A stretch of 64,000 bases of DNA, from contig CAZTIG010000001.1 of assembly GCA_964613665.1 (NCBI GenBank), positions 176,110 to 240,109 of the forward strand, written 5' to 3'. Numbering within the stretch: the first letter of the stretch is position 1; each line of letters starts with the position of its first letter. Positions 42,801 through 50,281 of this stretch are shown here, piece by piece. A program made the position numbers and the translations under genes. Origin of the DNA: CAZQFV01 sp964613665 (GTDB taxonomy: Bacteria > Chloroflexota > Chloroflexia > DTKN01). The notes beneath the pieces were generated by a model, which was given only the letters and a program-made list of their open reading frames with translations, was not told the origin of the DNA and ran no database searches.

Positions 42801-43004
42801 AGTGCGGCGGGGCTACTCATCCGGGAAGGGCACGTGCCGCTTGCGGCCGAGCTCATCGCGCTGGCAGCGGGCGACCCCGCCAGCGAGCAGGACCTGCGGG
42901 ACAAGGCCGCGCGCCTGGCCGCGGCGGTGGGACTCTCCCCACTGCCCGCCCCGCGGCCGCTCGACGTGCTCGTCGCGGAGGTCGCAGCGGCTCTTGGGCC
43001 GTGA
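39849..43004 (+). CDS. Giant SARP/AfsR-like transcriptional regulator with BTAD, NB-ARC-type ATPase and TPR
   Basis: A 1051-residue protein starting MPRLSLHLLGPARVTLDDRP. Residues 1-105 form an OmpR-like winged helix, about 105-255 the BTAD, then an AfsR/NB-ARC ATPase with Walker A GPGGIGKT (304-311) and Walker B LLVLDSVEH (near 380). From about 620 there are TPR units (ALNNLGEAAGALGDW-like repeats such as CNNLGTALHSVGRYDEARA). Unlike the first SARP there is no C-terminal helix-turn-helix. A signal-responsive transcriptional activator is the expected role; the divergent small-protein gene is the most obvious target. Confidence 0.9.
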   Translation: MPRLSLHLLGPARVTLDDRPVSDFATDKARALLFYLAVEAGSAHRREALTGLLWPDQPEERARQSLRQALLNVRQALGGDEASDALLLATRDAMGLRPGADVWLDVAVFSEEMAACERHRHRRLASCRPCLERLRRAVALYRGDFLAQFHLADSDIFEEWAVLRREWLHRRAVEALSYLADYHERRGEWGAAREYATRQVQLEPWREEAHRQLMRLLALEGQRSAALAQYEACRRALHNELGVEPAAETSALFARIRAGDRPGTVVPPVSLPVAPTSFVGRAAELAELGDLLVDPDCRLVTLVGPGGIGKTRLALQVAADQLGAFAHGVYFVPLAAVDSAEQLVAALADAVQLALRDQDDPRQQLLRYLGGKEMLLVLDSVEHIPAAAAMLAEILRRAPGVVLIVTSRERLDLQEEWVFDLQGLDCPAEGSRELEGYSAAELFVQRARRVQRTFAPSPDEAALVAQICRLLEGNPLGLELAASAVASRSCREIASEVARGLDVLATMLSNVPERHRSVRASIDYSWGLLREAERTAFRRLAVFRGRFSREAVLQVTEATPAVLSVLVRKSLLRHDPAGGFDLHVLLRQYAGERLAALPEEEKATRLRHTRHYADLMERASERLRGADWKGALASISAEIEEARQAWQVSLQRGWDREAEQILPALYLFYRVCGRCQEGADLLGLAVERWSGLPAQAGALARVLSRQGTLRYYQRLLPQARRALERSLAILDPAGPPGELIFALVNLAQVARGEGRYEEACRLAERGLELSRQAGDAWGIGSALLLLSMVRHHAGVVEQSEAFLVEGLSVARSSGDPFLLMGTLNALGDLACHRGEYARGEALFAECLALSREMGHLYNVALHCNNLGTALHSVGRYDEARAAYLESLQICRQVNDPSGQAVALSNLGEVASALGQHERARRYYEEGLAIARDNQDVWSTMACLNNLGEAAGALGDWPTARRALAEAVWMAREAQEMTVLMKALVSAAGLLIREGHVPLAAELIALAAGDPASEQDLRDKAARLAAAVGLSPLPAPRPLDVLVAEVAAALGP

Positions 43005-43094
43005 CCCTGCCCTCGAGTTGGCGTCTTGGTGCCTGCGTGGTCGGGAGGTGCGCGGGGTGCGGGCCGGAGGCTGCATGCGGAAGGGGCTGTTCTG

Positions 43095-44240
43095 TCAAGC
43101 GTCCAGTTGCTTGCGGTACACCCGGTAGCGCCGGTACAGGGTGGCTCCCAGGTGCGCGGCCAGGCGCGGCGTCATCGGGTTGTCGTCCGCGGTGAGCGAC
43201 ATGTCCATCCAGCGATAGCCCTTGGCGGCGGCCTTTTCCACCAGGTCGTTCATCATCACCGCAAAGACGCCGTAGCGCCAGTAGGTCGGGTCCACGGCCA
43301 CGCTCTTGAAGCAGAGGCATGCCGGCCGGCGGCGGGCGTGCCACCACAGCCGGGGGTAGTCCCACGGCCGGCGCAGCCCGTCGGCCCTCTGCAGGGCCTC
43401 GTTCAGGTTGGGCAGGGCCACAGCCCAGCCCACGGGCTCACCATCCACCAGGCCAAAGATGACCAGGTCGGGGTCGAGGATGGGCAGCATGGACTCGGCG
43501 TGGGCGGCGAAGGTGTGGCGGTCCCACGGGGAATAGTCCTCCAGGGTGGCCAGCCCTTTGTTGAGGATGCGCACGGCGTGGTCGATCTCGCGGTCCCAGT
43601 CGTCGATGCGGGCGCTGCGCGCGGTCACTCGCCCGCGCCGGCCGGCGATCGCTGCCGTGCGGGCCAGCTTGCGCCGCGCGGGGTCGGTGGGGTCCTGGGG
43701 GATATCGGCCCGGAAGGCGATGTTGTCGCCGGAGCGGCCGCGGACAAAGCCGTGGTCCTCGAAGAAACGGCGGTAGTAGGGCGGGGTGTGCCCGCAGAGC
43801 AGCACCTGGGGCTCGCCGTGCCCCTCCAGGAGGATGCCGTAGCTGTCCTCATAGTCCAGGTTGAAGGGGCCGAGCAGGGCATCGAGCCCGCGGGCGCGGC
43901 CCCACTCCGCGGCGGCGTCGAGCAGAGCGCCAGCGGCGTCGTCGTCGTCGATGCACTCGAAGAAGCCAAAGACGATGTCGCGTACCCCCAGGTACTCGTT
44001 TCGGGAATAATCCTCGGCGGCGCAGATCGTGCCCACCGGCTCCCTGCCGCGCCAGGCGATGAAGAACTCGGCCTGGCCGTGCCGGAAAAAGGGGCCGCGG
44101 GCCGGGTCGATGCGCTTCCTGCGCTGCGGCAGCAGCGGCGGCACCCAGGCGGGGTCACCGCGGTAGATGCGCCATGGGAACTCCAGGAAGGCGCGCCGCT
44201 CGCGCGGTGTGCGCACGGGGCGGACCTCAATCGGCGGCAC
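43095..44240 (-). CDS. GNAT-like acyltransferase family protein
   Basis: A 381-residue protein starting MPPIEVRPVRTPRERRAFLE. The first half has FPWRIYRGDPAWVPPL and GREPVGTICAAEDYSRNEY, and the second half has SVAVDPTYWRYGVFAVMMNDLVEKAAAKG-type GNAT motif A, so it resembles the YghO-like double-GNAT proteins seen next to lipid or sphingolipid genes in some bacteria. I cannot name the substrate. It overlaps the symporter gene by 14 bp and ends the operon that begins with the GAF protein gene. Its 3' end converges with the SARP gene, 90 bp apart, with nothing notable between. Confidence 0.75.
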   Translation of the reverse strand: MPPIEVRPVRTPRERRAFLEFPWRIYRGDPAWVPPLLPQRRKRIDPARGPFFRHGQAEFFIAWRGREPVGTICAAEDYSRNEYLGVRDIVFGFFECIDDDDAAGALLDAAAEWGRARGLDALLGPFNLDYEDSYGILLEGHGEPQVLLCGHTPPYYRRFFEDHGFVRGRSGDNIAFRADIPQDPTDPARRKLARTAAIAGRRGRVTARSARIDDWDREIDHAVRILNKGLATLEDYSPWDRHTFAAHAESMLPILDPDLVIFGLVDGEPVGWAVALPNLNEALQRADGLRRPWDYPRLWWHARRRPACLCFKSVAVDPTYWRYGVFAVMMNDLVEKAAAKGYRWMDMSLTADDNPMTPRLAAHLGATLYRRYRVYRKQLDA

Positions 44241-45624
44241 GGGCAGCCTCCTTGCGCCGGGCGGCGATCTCGGCGCGGGCCTGGGCGTGCTGGTCGCGGC
44301 TCAGGGGATAGAGCAGGGCGAAGAGGACGCCTAGGCAGAGGAGTGCGGCCGGCACCGGTCCCATGAGCACCTGGATGCCCAGCACGGCGCTGGGGGGCTG
44401 GTAGAGCTGGGCCGGCCCGATGCCCGGCAGGTTGGGCGGCCTGTAGCCGGTGAGGTCCAGGACTAGCAGTGCCAGCGGCACGGCGATGGAGGAGGCCACC
44501 TTCTGGGCCAGCGTCACCAGGCTGTAGAACATGCCCTCGTGGCGCTGGCCCGTGCGCAGCTCGTCCCACTCCACGGCGTCGGGGATCATGGCCCACGGCA
44601 GCACGTGGGCTGCCCCGACGCCGACGCCGGCCAGTGCGCCCAGCGCCAGGATCACCGGCAGCCCCCATGCTGGGTCGACGACCACCAGCACAATCTGCAC
44701 CGCTGCCCAGAAGGCGATGCCGCCGACGTACGCCCGCCGCTTATCCCAGTGGCGCGACGCCCACACCCACAGCGGCAACGTCAGGAGCGCCGAGACAAAG
44801 ATGGTCGCCAGGATCAGATCGCTCTGGGCCTCGAGCCCCATGCGGTACTTGATGTAGAAGAGGATCACGGTCTGGACGATGTCCACGCTGGTCCAGGTGA
44901 GCAGGAAGATGCCCATGGCGAAGAGAAAGGGCCGGTTGCGCAGCGCGGCCCGCAGCGAGCCCATGATGCGCGGCTGAGGCTGGGCCAGGTGTTCCGGGCG
45001 CTCGCGCGTGCCGAGAAAGACCAGCAGCAGCGGCAGGGCGCTGGCCAGGCCGAAGATCGCCCCCATCAGCAGCACCCGGTCGGCGTTCTCCGGGCGCATC
45101 GTGCCGACGATCAGCAGGGGCAGGGTGAAGACGATCAGGCTGCCGACGATGGAGTAGCTGGCCCGGTAGGTCGTCAGCGAGGTGCGCTCGTCATAGTCCA
45201 GCGTCAGCTCGGGCGTGAGGGCCATGTAGGGCATGGCCACGGCCGTGATCGCCGCGTCGTAGAGGACATAGGCCGCGGCGTAGTAGGCCGTGAGGAGGGC
45301 GGCATGGTCCCAGGGCGGTTTCCACCACAGCATGGCAAAAGCCAGGGCATAGGGCAGGAAGCCGAAGAGGAGGTACGGCCGCCGCCGGCCCCAGCGGCTG
45401 CGGGTGCGGTCGGAGAGATGGCCGACCAACGGATCGTTGAAATAGTCCCAACTGCGCCCGATGAAGAGGGCCAGCGCGGCCAGCCCGGGGCGCAGCCCCA
45501 CCACGTCGGTGAGGAAGATGCCGAAGAAGACGGCCAGGATGGTGCTGCTCATGCTGAAACCGAGGTCGCCGGCACCGTAGATGAGCTTGGTGCGGATCGG
45601 TACCTTCTCGCCAACGCCGCCCAT
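44227..45624 (-). CDS. GPH (glycoside-pentoside-hexuronide):cation symporter family transporter
   Basis: A 465-residue MFS-fold membrane protein starting MGGVGEKVPIRTKLIYGAGD, with 12 predicted helices. Diagnostic GPH features are YGAGDLGFSM near the N-terminus, DYFNDPLVGHLSDRTRSRWGRRRPYLL after helix 2 (the Asp and Arg/Gly-rich loop), and AMIPDAVEWDELRTGQRHEG before helix 9. MelB, XylP and GusB belong here; cation-coupled glycoside uptake is likely, sugar unknown. It lies 12 bp after the GAF protein gene and overlaps the GNAT-like gene. Confidence 0.9.
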   Translation of the reverse strand: MGGVGEKVPIRTKLIYGAGDLGFSMSSTILAVFFGIFLTDVVGLRPGLAALALFIGRSWDYFNDPLVGHLSDRTRSRWGRRRPYLLFGFLPYALAFAMLWWKPPWDHAALLTAYYAAAYVLYDAAITAVAMPYMALTPELTLDYDERTSLTTYRASYSIVGSLIVFTLPLLIVGTMRPENADRVLLMGAIFGLASALPLLLVFLGTRERPEHLAQPQPRIMGSLRAALRNRPFLFAMGIFLLTWTSVDIVQTVILFYIKYRMGLEAQSDLILATIFVSALLTLPLWVWASRHWDKRRAYVGGIAFWAAVQIVLVVVDPAWGLPVILALGALAGVGVGAAHVLPWAMIPDAVEWDELRTGQRHEGMFYSLVTLAQKVASSIAVPLALLVLDLTGYRPPNLPGIGPAQLYQPPSAVLGIQVLMGPVPAALLCLGVLFALLYPLSRDQHAQARAEIAARRKEAARAAD

Positions 45625-45636
45625 CTGACCTCCTGG

Positions 45637-46416
45637 TCACCGGTCCTGTCCGCTCTGGCGCAGGCTCCTGGCCTTCTGGCGCAGCTCCTGGAAGTACTGG
45701 GTCTCGGTGATCTCGGCTACCTGGCGGGCCCGGCGGGACTCGTCGACCTCGAAACGCAGCTGGGCCACCTGCCGGCGCAGGTCGTCCTCGCGCTGCATGA
45801 CCTGCTCGGCCATGCGGCCAAAGGCCTGGCCCAGGTGGCCGATCTCGTCCCAGCCCTCGATCTGCTGGAGCTCGGCGGCCTCCGCAGGGGTAAGCTCTCC
45901 CGCCTCCATGCGCTGGGCCGCGGCGATGAGCCGCTTCAGCATGGCCAGCTCGCGCTGGACCCGGTCGTGCAGGCGGGCGTTCTCCAGCGCCAGCGAGGCC
46001 AGGTGGGCCACCGAGGCCAGGCGCTCCTCCTCTGCCGCGGTGAAGCGGCGGGGGTAGGCCGTGGCCACACCGAGGAGCCCCTGGACGGCACCGCGGGCCA
46101 GCAGGGGAGCGACCAGCACGGCCCCGGCGGGGTTGTGGGGATGCTCGACCGCCAGGGCCCGGCGCCGGGCGACAGCCGGCAGCAGCCGGGGGACGAGCTG
46201 GCGCAGGTCGGCGTCGCTCAGGCCGCGGCCGGCCTGCGGGACGAGCGCTCCGGTGGCGTCGACCGCATAGAGCATGCCTTGCTCCGTCCCCAGCAGGGCA
46301 CAGGTGCCGTCGATGACGTTCTCCGTCACCTCGCCCAGCTCGATCGAGGCCGCCACCGCCTGGGCCAGCTGGTAGAGGAAGAAGAGCTCCTGGGAGCTGC
46401 TCTGGGTTTCGGTCAT
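45637..46416 (-). CDS. Soluble GAF-domain protein with HAMP-like and coiled-coil C-terminus
   Basis: A 259-residue protein starting MTETQSSSQELFFLYQLAQA. Residues about 15-150 are a GAF domain (VLVAPLLARGAVQGLLGVAT). After residue 150 comes a helix, then a HAMP-like segment (EGWDEIGHLGQAFGRMAEQV) and a long coiled coil to the end. There is no membrane helix and no kinase, cyclase or receptor output domain, so it probably transmits a signal by dimer rearrangement or by binding another protein. It is the first gene of the operon with the symporter and GNAT-like genes. Its promoter is back-to-back with that of the exported peptide. Confidence 0.82.
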   Translation of the reverse strand: MTETQSSSQELFFLYQLAQAVAASIELGEVTENVIDGTCALLGTEQGMLYAVDATGALVPQAGRGLSDADLRQLVPRLLPAVARRRALAVEHPHNPAGAVLVAPLLARGAVQGLLGVATAYPRRFTAAEEERLASVAHLASLALENARLHDRVQRELAMLKRLIAAAQRMEAGELTPAEAAELQQIEGWDEIGHLGQAFGRMAEQVMQREDDLRRQVAQLRFEVDESRRARQVAEITETQYFQELRQKARSLRQSGQDR

Positions 46417-46485
46417 ACGGGTACCGCGCTTCCTGCCGACATCGTCCGGCGACTGGCTCGGCAACGATTGCGCTACTGCCGCTCC

Positions 46486-46514
46486 ATCATACACCGAATC
46501 GCGGCAAACGTCAA
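46486..46514 (-). promoter_or_regulatory. Promoter of the GAF protein operon
   Basis: Minus strand TTGACG (46514-46509), 17-nt spacer, TATGAT (46491-46486). Its -35 box is one arm of an inverted repeat (ACGTCAA at 46508-46514, TTGACGT at 46522-46528, 7 bp apart) shared with the opposite promoter. Confidence 0.8.
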
Positions 46515-46521
46515 AGCAAGC

Positions 46522-46550
46522 TTGACGTCGTTGCGGGGGTGTGATATGAT
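46522..46550 (+). promoter_or_regulatory. Promoter of the exported-peptide and lipoprotein genes
   Basis: TTGACG (46522-46527), 17-nt spacer, TATGAT (46545-46550). Its -35 box is the second arm of the inverted repeat, so the two promoters cannot easily be bound by polymerase at once. Confidence 0.8.
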
Positions 46551-46602
46551 AAGAGCGGAGATTGAGCCCGGAGTAGCTACTTCTGGCTCGGGGAGGTGGA
46601 TC

Positions 46603-46728
46603 ATGCGCAGGCATCGTCTGCTGGCAGCCATTACGCTGCTCCTCGTTGGTGGTGTTCTTGGCATCGTACCCCCTCAATCTGCAGGAGGACTGCGAGGGCA
46701 CGACCTGTCCCGCCATGCTTGGGCCTGA
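46603..46728 (+). CDS. 41-residue predicted exported peptide
   Basis: A short open frame MRRHRLLAAITLLLVGGVLG followed by a 20-residue tail ending in Trp-Ala. GGGGAGG lies 6 nt upstream and a near-consensus promoter about 50 nt earlier. The N-terminus (positive charge, hydrophobic core, small residues) fits a signal peptide or single anchor, leaving a His/Arg-containing mature tail of perhaps 15-18 residues. It is too short for homology judgement. It could be a small secreted peptide, or the stranded signal sequence of a lost gene. Confidence 0.5.
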   Translation: MRRHRLLAAITLLLVGGVLGIVPPQSAGGLRGHDLSRHAWA

Positions 46729-46771
46729 GGCTGAGAGCATGACGGAGTGGTATTGGCCAGGGAGGTGAATC

Positions 46772-47305
46772 GTGAAGTACCAGGGGTGGGCACTTCTCGT
46801 GCTTGCTCTTCTCATCCTGGCTGCCTGCGACCTCGCCGGCGCACCGGCTGTTCCGGATCCAGCGGCAGTGCCGACGCCCCCCGCGGCGGCAGCGGTCCCC
46901 GCTACGTTGCCGCCGACGACTAGCCGTCCCACTGCAACGCCCGTGGAATCGCGTTGGATCGACCTGCTCTCTCCTGTCGGCGGCGAGGAGGTGGCGAGCC
47001 CCATTCGCCTGCAGGGGAGAACGAACCTGACCCCGATCAACCGCGAGCTGATCGTTCGCCTGTACGACCGGGCCTGGCACCTGCTGGCCCAGACCAGCGC
47101 CCTGATCGAAGGCGAGGTGGGACAGCCAGGCACCTTCAGCGGTGAGATCTCCTTCACCGCCTACACCGGCCCCGCCACGATCGAGATCGTCTCTCCCGTG
47201 CCCGGTGAGAGCGCGTTGGTGGACCCGGGCCCGCTGCGGCGTCGTTCGGCCGCGAGTGGCGGCGGAAGCTACGTCACGAGCGTCATGCTGGTCGCCCAGC
47301 CGTAG
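46772..47305 (+). CDS. Lipoprotein with a Gmad2-like immunoglobulin domain
   Basis: A 177-residue protein from a GTG start with GGGAGG 6-7 nt upstream. The signal MKYQGWALLVLALLILAAC-type lipobox gives Cys19; a Pro/Ala/Thr-rich linker runs to about residue 60. The remaining ~110 residues resemble the bacterial spore-germination Gmad2 immunoglobulin-like domain (LLSPVGGEEVASPIRLQG, then FSGEISF and IEIVSP). Surface-exposed, role unknown. It follows the exported peptide gene by 43 bp, and its last 23 bp overlap the end of the toroid gene on the other strand. Confidence 0.8.
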   Translation: MKYQGWALLVLALLILAACDLAGAPAVPDPAAVPTPPAAAAVPATLPPTTSRPTATPVESRWIDLLSPVGGEEVASPIRLQGRTNLTPINRELIVRLYDRAWHLLAQTSALIEGEVGQPGTFSGEISFTAYTGPATIEIVSPVPGESALVDPGPLRRRSAASGGGSYVTSVMLVAQP

Positions 47306-48332
47306 ATGGGTGTCCTTGTCGGGCAGCTGTCCGCAATGCCCGGGCGGCGCGCAGCGTGATCCACTTGTTGGGCTGCTTCTTGGGGCCAAAATCCACCCAC
47401 GTCTTGCCCGCGTAGTCGTACTCCAGAGCCCAGCGCCCCTCGGCGTCCTGCTTGTCGCGGACCACGGCCAGGGCGTTGGCCAGCCGCGGGTCACCGCCGT
47501 AGCCCAGGGCGACCAGCGCTTCGACGATCTGCAGCAGGTCGGTGATGTAGAAGACGGGAAAGCCAAGCTTCCACCAGTTGCCGCTGGGCTTCTCGGCATA
47601 GCCGCTGGGGTAGGTGGCCGCGGCCGGGTCGACGCTGAAGAGAAAGCCAACGCCCGCCTCGATGGCGCGCTGCATCAGGGGCGTGCGGCGCTCGGCCGGC
47701 CACCTGCCCAGCGCCAGCATGACTTTGACCGCGCCCCAGGCGCAGGCCAGCTTGTTGTTGGCCCCGCAGAGGAAGAGCGGCCCGCACTTGCCGGCATAGT
47801 AGCGCACGGGGGCCTGCTTCTCCTCGACCGGGGCGACGCCCTCGCCGGTGACGCTGCGGGCCAGCCAGTCGAAGGCTGCCTCCAGGCGGGGGTCGTCGCA
47901 GCCCAGCTCGAGCAGGGCCCAGCAGAGGTTGCCCTGCAGGCAGTCGACCGTGCCGGAGGGCGGCCCGGTGAGGGAAAAGTGCCCGCCTGGCGTGAGCGCG
48001 TGGTCGAGAAGGTAGGCGCAGGCCCGGGCGACGCGCTCGTCCTGCGCGGCCGACGCGCCGAGCTGGGCCAGTAGGATCACCGACCACACCGTGGAGCGGT
48101 ACTTGGGGCTGTAGCCCGGCCCCGGCTTGACCCAGTAGCCGGCCGGGTCCATCGCCGCCAGGACCGCGGCGATCGGCCCCTGGACGTGGGCGGCCTGCCG
48201 CGCGGCGCCCAGCTCGGGGTCCTCCGCGGGCCGGCCCAGCAGGTCGCGCAGCGCCAGGTAGCGCACGCCCGGCGCTTCGGGCTCCAGGAGCCAGGACACG
48301 GCGTCATCAGCGAGCGGTCTCTGCGGCGCCAT
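47283..48332 (-). CDS. Alpha/alpha-toroid (prenyltransferase/squalene-oxidase-like) protein at the end of the che operon
   Basis: A 349-residue protein starting MAPQRPLADDAVSWLLEPEA. The start is taken at the second of two adjacent ATGs because GGAGG is properly spaced for it. The sequence has repeated helical pairs with Gly-rich turns (GYWVKPGPGYSPKYRSTVWS, CLQGNLCWALLELG, ALVALGYGGDPRLANAL, DKQDAEGRWALEYDYAGKTW), like terpenoid-cyclase and protein-prenyltransferase toroids. The catalytic DxDD or QW motifs of cyclases are not apparent, so enzymatic activity is uncertain. Databases often carry such proteins under a misleading NifH-like name. It directly follows cheA, its possible first ATG overlapping the cheA stop, so it is probably cotranscribed with chemosensory genes. 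Confidence 0.75.
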   Translation of the reverse strand: MAPQRPLADDAVSWLLEPEAPGVRYLALRDLLGRPAEDPELGAARQAAHVQGPIAAVLAAMDPAGYWVKPGPGYSPKYRSTVWSVILLAQLGASAAQDERVARACAYLLDHALTPGGHFSLTGPPSGTVDCLQGNLCWALLELGCDDPRLEAAFDWLARSVTGEGVAPVEEKQAPVRYYAGKCGPLFLCGANNKLACAWGAVKVMLALGRWPAERRTPLMQRAIEAGVGFLFSVDPAAATYPSGYAEKPSGNWWKLGFPVFYITDLLQIVEALVALGYGGDPRLANALAVVRDKQDAEGRWALEYDYAGKTWVDFGPKKQPNKWITLRAARALRTAARQGHPSTAGRPA

Positions 48333-50278
48333 CATGCCTCCGGCGATGTTTGCAGCCTGCGCACCAGCCCCGGCACGTCCAGCACCAGCACCACCTGGCC
48401 CTCGCCGCGGATGGTGGCCCCGGCCAGGCCCTCGATCTGCTGCAGGAACTCCCCCAGCGGCTTGAGGACGATCTCCTCCTTGCCCAGGATCTCGTCCACG
48501 ACCAGGCCGTAGCGCTGCCGGGCGCGCTCGACGACCACCACGGGGAGCACCTCGGCCGCCAGCGCGGTCTCCTCTTCGGGCAGGCCGAGCAGCCGGCCCA
48601 GGGAGACCAGCGGCAGGAGGCGCTCGTCCCAACGCAGCACCGGCTGGTCGTGCAGAGCCTGCACCTCGCCGGCCGGCGCGTCGAGCGAGCGCAGCACGTG
48701 GGCCAGCGGCAGGGCGTACGTCTCGCCCCGCACGCGCACCAGCAGCGCCGGCACGATGGCCATCGTCAGGGGCAGGATCATGCGGAAAGCGGTGCCCGCG
48801 CCGGGCCGCGATTCGATCTCCAACGCTCCGCCCAGCTCGTCCATAGCCCCCTTGACCACGGCCATGCCCACCCCGCGGCCGGAGACGCCGGTGACCTCGG
48901 TGCTGGTGGAAAAGTCGGGCCGGCAGATCAGTTCCAGCGCGGCGGCGTCGTCCAGCGCGGCAGCGTCGGCGGCACTGAGCAGGCCGCGCTCGACCGCCGC
49001 GGCCCGGACCTGCTGGGGCGACATCCCCCGGCCATCGTCCTCCACGGCCAGCACGGCCTTGTCCTGCAGGCGGCGGGCGCGCAGCCAGATGCGGGCCGGC
49101 AGCGGTTTGCCGACCTGCCGGCGTTCCTCGGGCGTCTCGATGCCGTGGTCGACGGCGTTGCGCAGGAGGTGCACCAGCGGGTCGGTGATCCGTTCCAGGA
49201 TAGTGCGATCCAGCTCGATCTCCTCGCCCTCGAGCACCAGATCCAGCTCCTTGCCCTGCTGGCGGGCCAGGTCGCGCACCATGCGCGGGAACCGGCCAAA
49301 GACCTGTCCGGCCGGGGTCATGCGCATGGCCAGCACCGTCTCCTGCAGCCGCTCCAGGGCTGTGCTGTGCGCCTCGACGGCCTCGTGCAGCTCCGGCAGG
49401 GCCACGCGCTGCGCTACCTGGGCCACGTGGCTGCGGCTGATCACCAGGTCGGCCACCGTCTCCAGGAGCCGATCGAGCAGCGCCACCTTGATGCGCACCA
49501 GCGGGGCGGCCGCCTCGCCGCTGGGGGCCGTGGTCGCTGCGGGCGGCTCCGCCGCCGCGAGCACCTCGACCGGCGCGGAGGCCTCCTCCCGCGCTCGGTC
49601 GAGCTGGGGCCTGCGCACCGCGACGGAGACGACCTCGGCCACGCCGCCTGCCGCGCGCTGCAGGCCCGCCGTGTCGCTTCCAGGCGGGAAGAACACGCGA
49701 AAGACCTGCTCGTACTGGCCGGCACGGAGCGCCGCCTCGGGCGGATCGCTGCCCACGATGGGGGCCACGCCGGCCAGTCGCCGCAGCACCAGAAAGGCGC
49801 GCGGACCCTTCAGGACGCAGTCCGGGGCGACCTCGACGGCGACCTCCAGACCTGTCTCCGGCGCGGGGGCCGGCGGAGGTGCCTCTGGCGGCGCGGCCGG
49901 GGCTGCGCCGGCCTCGGCCAGTAGGCGCTGCATCTCGGCAACGTCGTGGCGCTCGCCCTTGCCGGCGGCGATCCCCTGCAGGAGGTTGCCGAGCATATCC
50001 AGGCAGCGAAAGAGCAGATCGGAGAGGTCCGGGGTGAGGGTGCGCTCCCTGCGCCGCAGGGTATCCAGGACGTCCTCCATGTCGTGCGCCAGCACGGCCG
50101 TCCGCTGAAAGCCCAGCGCGGCGGACATGCCCTTGAGCGTATGGGCGGCGCGGAAAAAGGTCTCCAGCTGGCTGAGGTCGTCCGGCCTCTTCTCCAGGGC
50201 CAGGAGTGCCTCGCTCATGGCCTGGAGGTGATCCTGCCCCTCGCTGATGAACAGGTCCAGGTACTGGGAGACTTCCAC
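48332..50278 (-). CDS. cheA: Chemotaxis histidine kinase CheA
   Basis: A 648-residue kinase starting MEVSQYLDLFISEGQDHLQA. The P1 (Hpt) domain holds phosphorylated His46 in FRAAHTLKGMSA. About residues 145-235 form a P2-like response-regulator-binding domain after a Pro/Ala linker. Then come the P3 dimerisation helices, the P4 ATPase with N-box HLLRNAVDHGIE, G1 DDGRGM and G2 GRGVGM, and the C-terminal CheW-like P5 domain. It lies 3 nt after cheB and is followed by the toroid gene. All core elements of the kinase are intact. Confidence 0.96.
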   Translation of the reverse strand: MEVSQYLDLFISEGQDHLQAMSEALLALEKRPDDLSQLETFFRAAHTLKGMSAALGFQRTAVLAHDMEDVLDTLRRRERTLTPDLSDLLFRCLDMLGNLLQGIAAGKGERHDVAEMQRLLAEAGAAPAAPPEAPPPAPAPETGLEVAVEVAPDCVLKGPRAFLVLRRLAGVAPIVGSDPPEAALRAGQYEQVFRVFFPPGSDTAGLQRAAGGVAEVVSVAVRRPQLDRAREEASAPVEVLAAAEPPAATTAPSGEAAAPLVRIKVALLDRLLETVADLVISRSHVAQVAQRVALPELHEAVEAHSTALERLQETVLAMRMTPAGQVFGRFPRMVRDLARQQGKELDLVLEGEEIELDRTILERITDPLVHLLRNAVDHGIETPEERRQVGKPLPARIWLRARRLQDKAVLAVEDDGRGMSPQQVRAAAVERGLLSAADAAALDDAAALELICRPDFSTSTEVTGVSGRGVGMAVVKGAMDELGGALEIESRPGAGTAFRMILPLTMAIVPALLVRVRGETYALPLAHVLRSLDAPAGEVQALHDQPVLRWDERLLPLVSLGRLLGLPEEETALAAEVLPVVVVERARQRYGLVVDEILGKEEIVLKPLGEFLQQIEGLAGATIRGEGQVVLVLDVPGLVRRLQTSPEA

Positions 50279-50281
50279 GCC

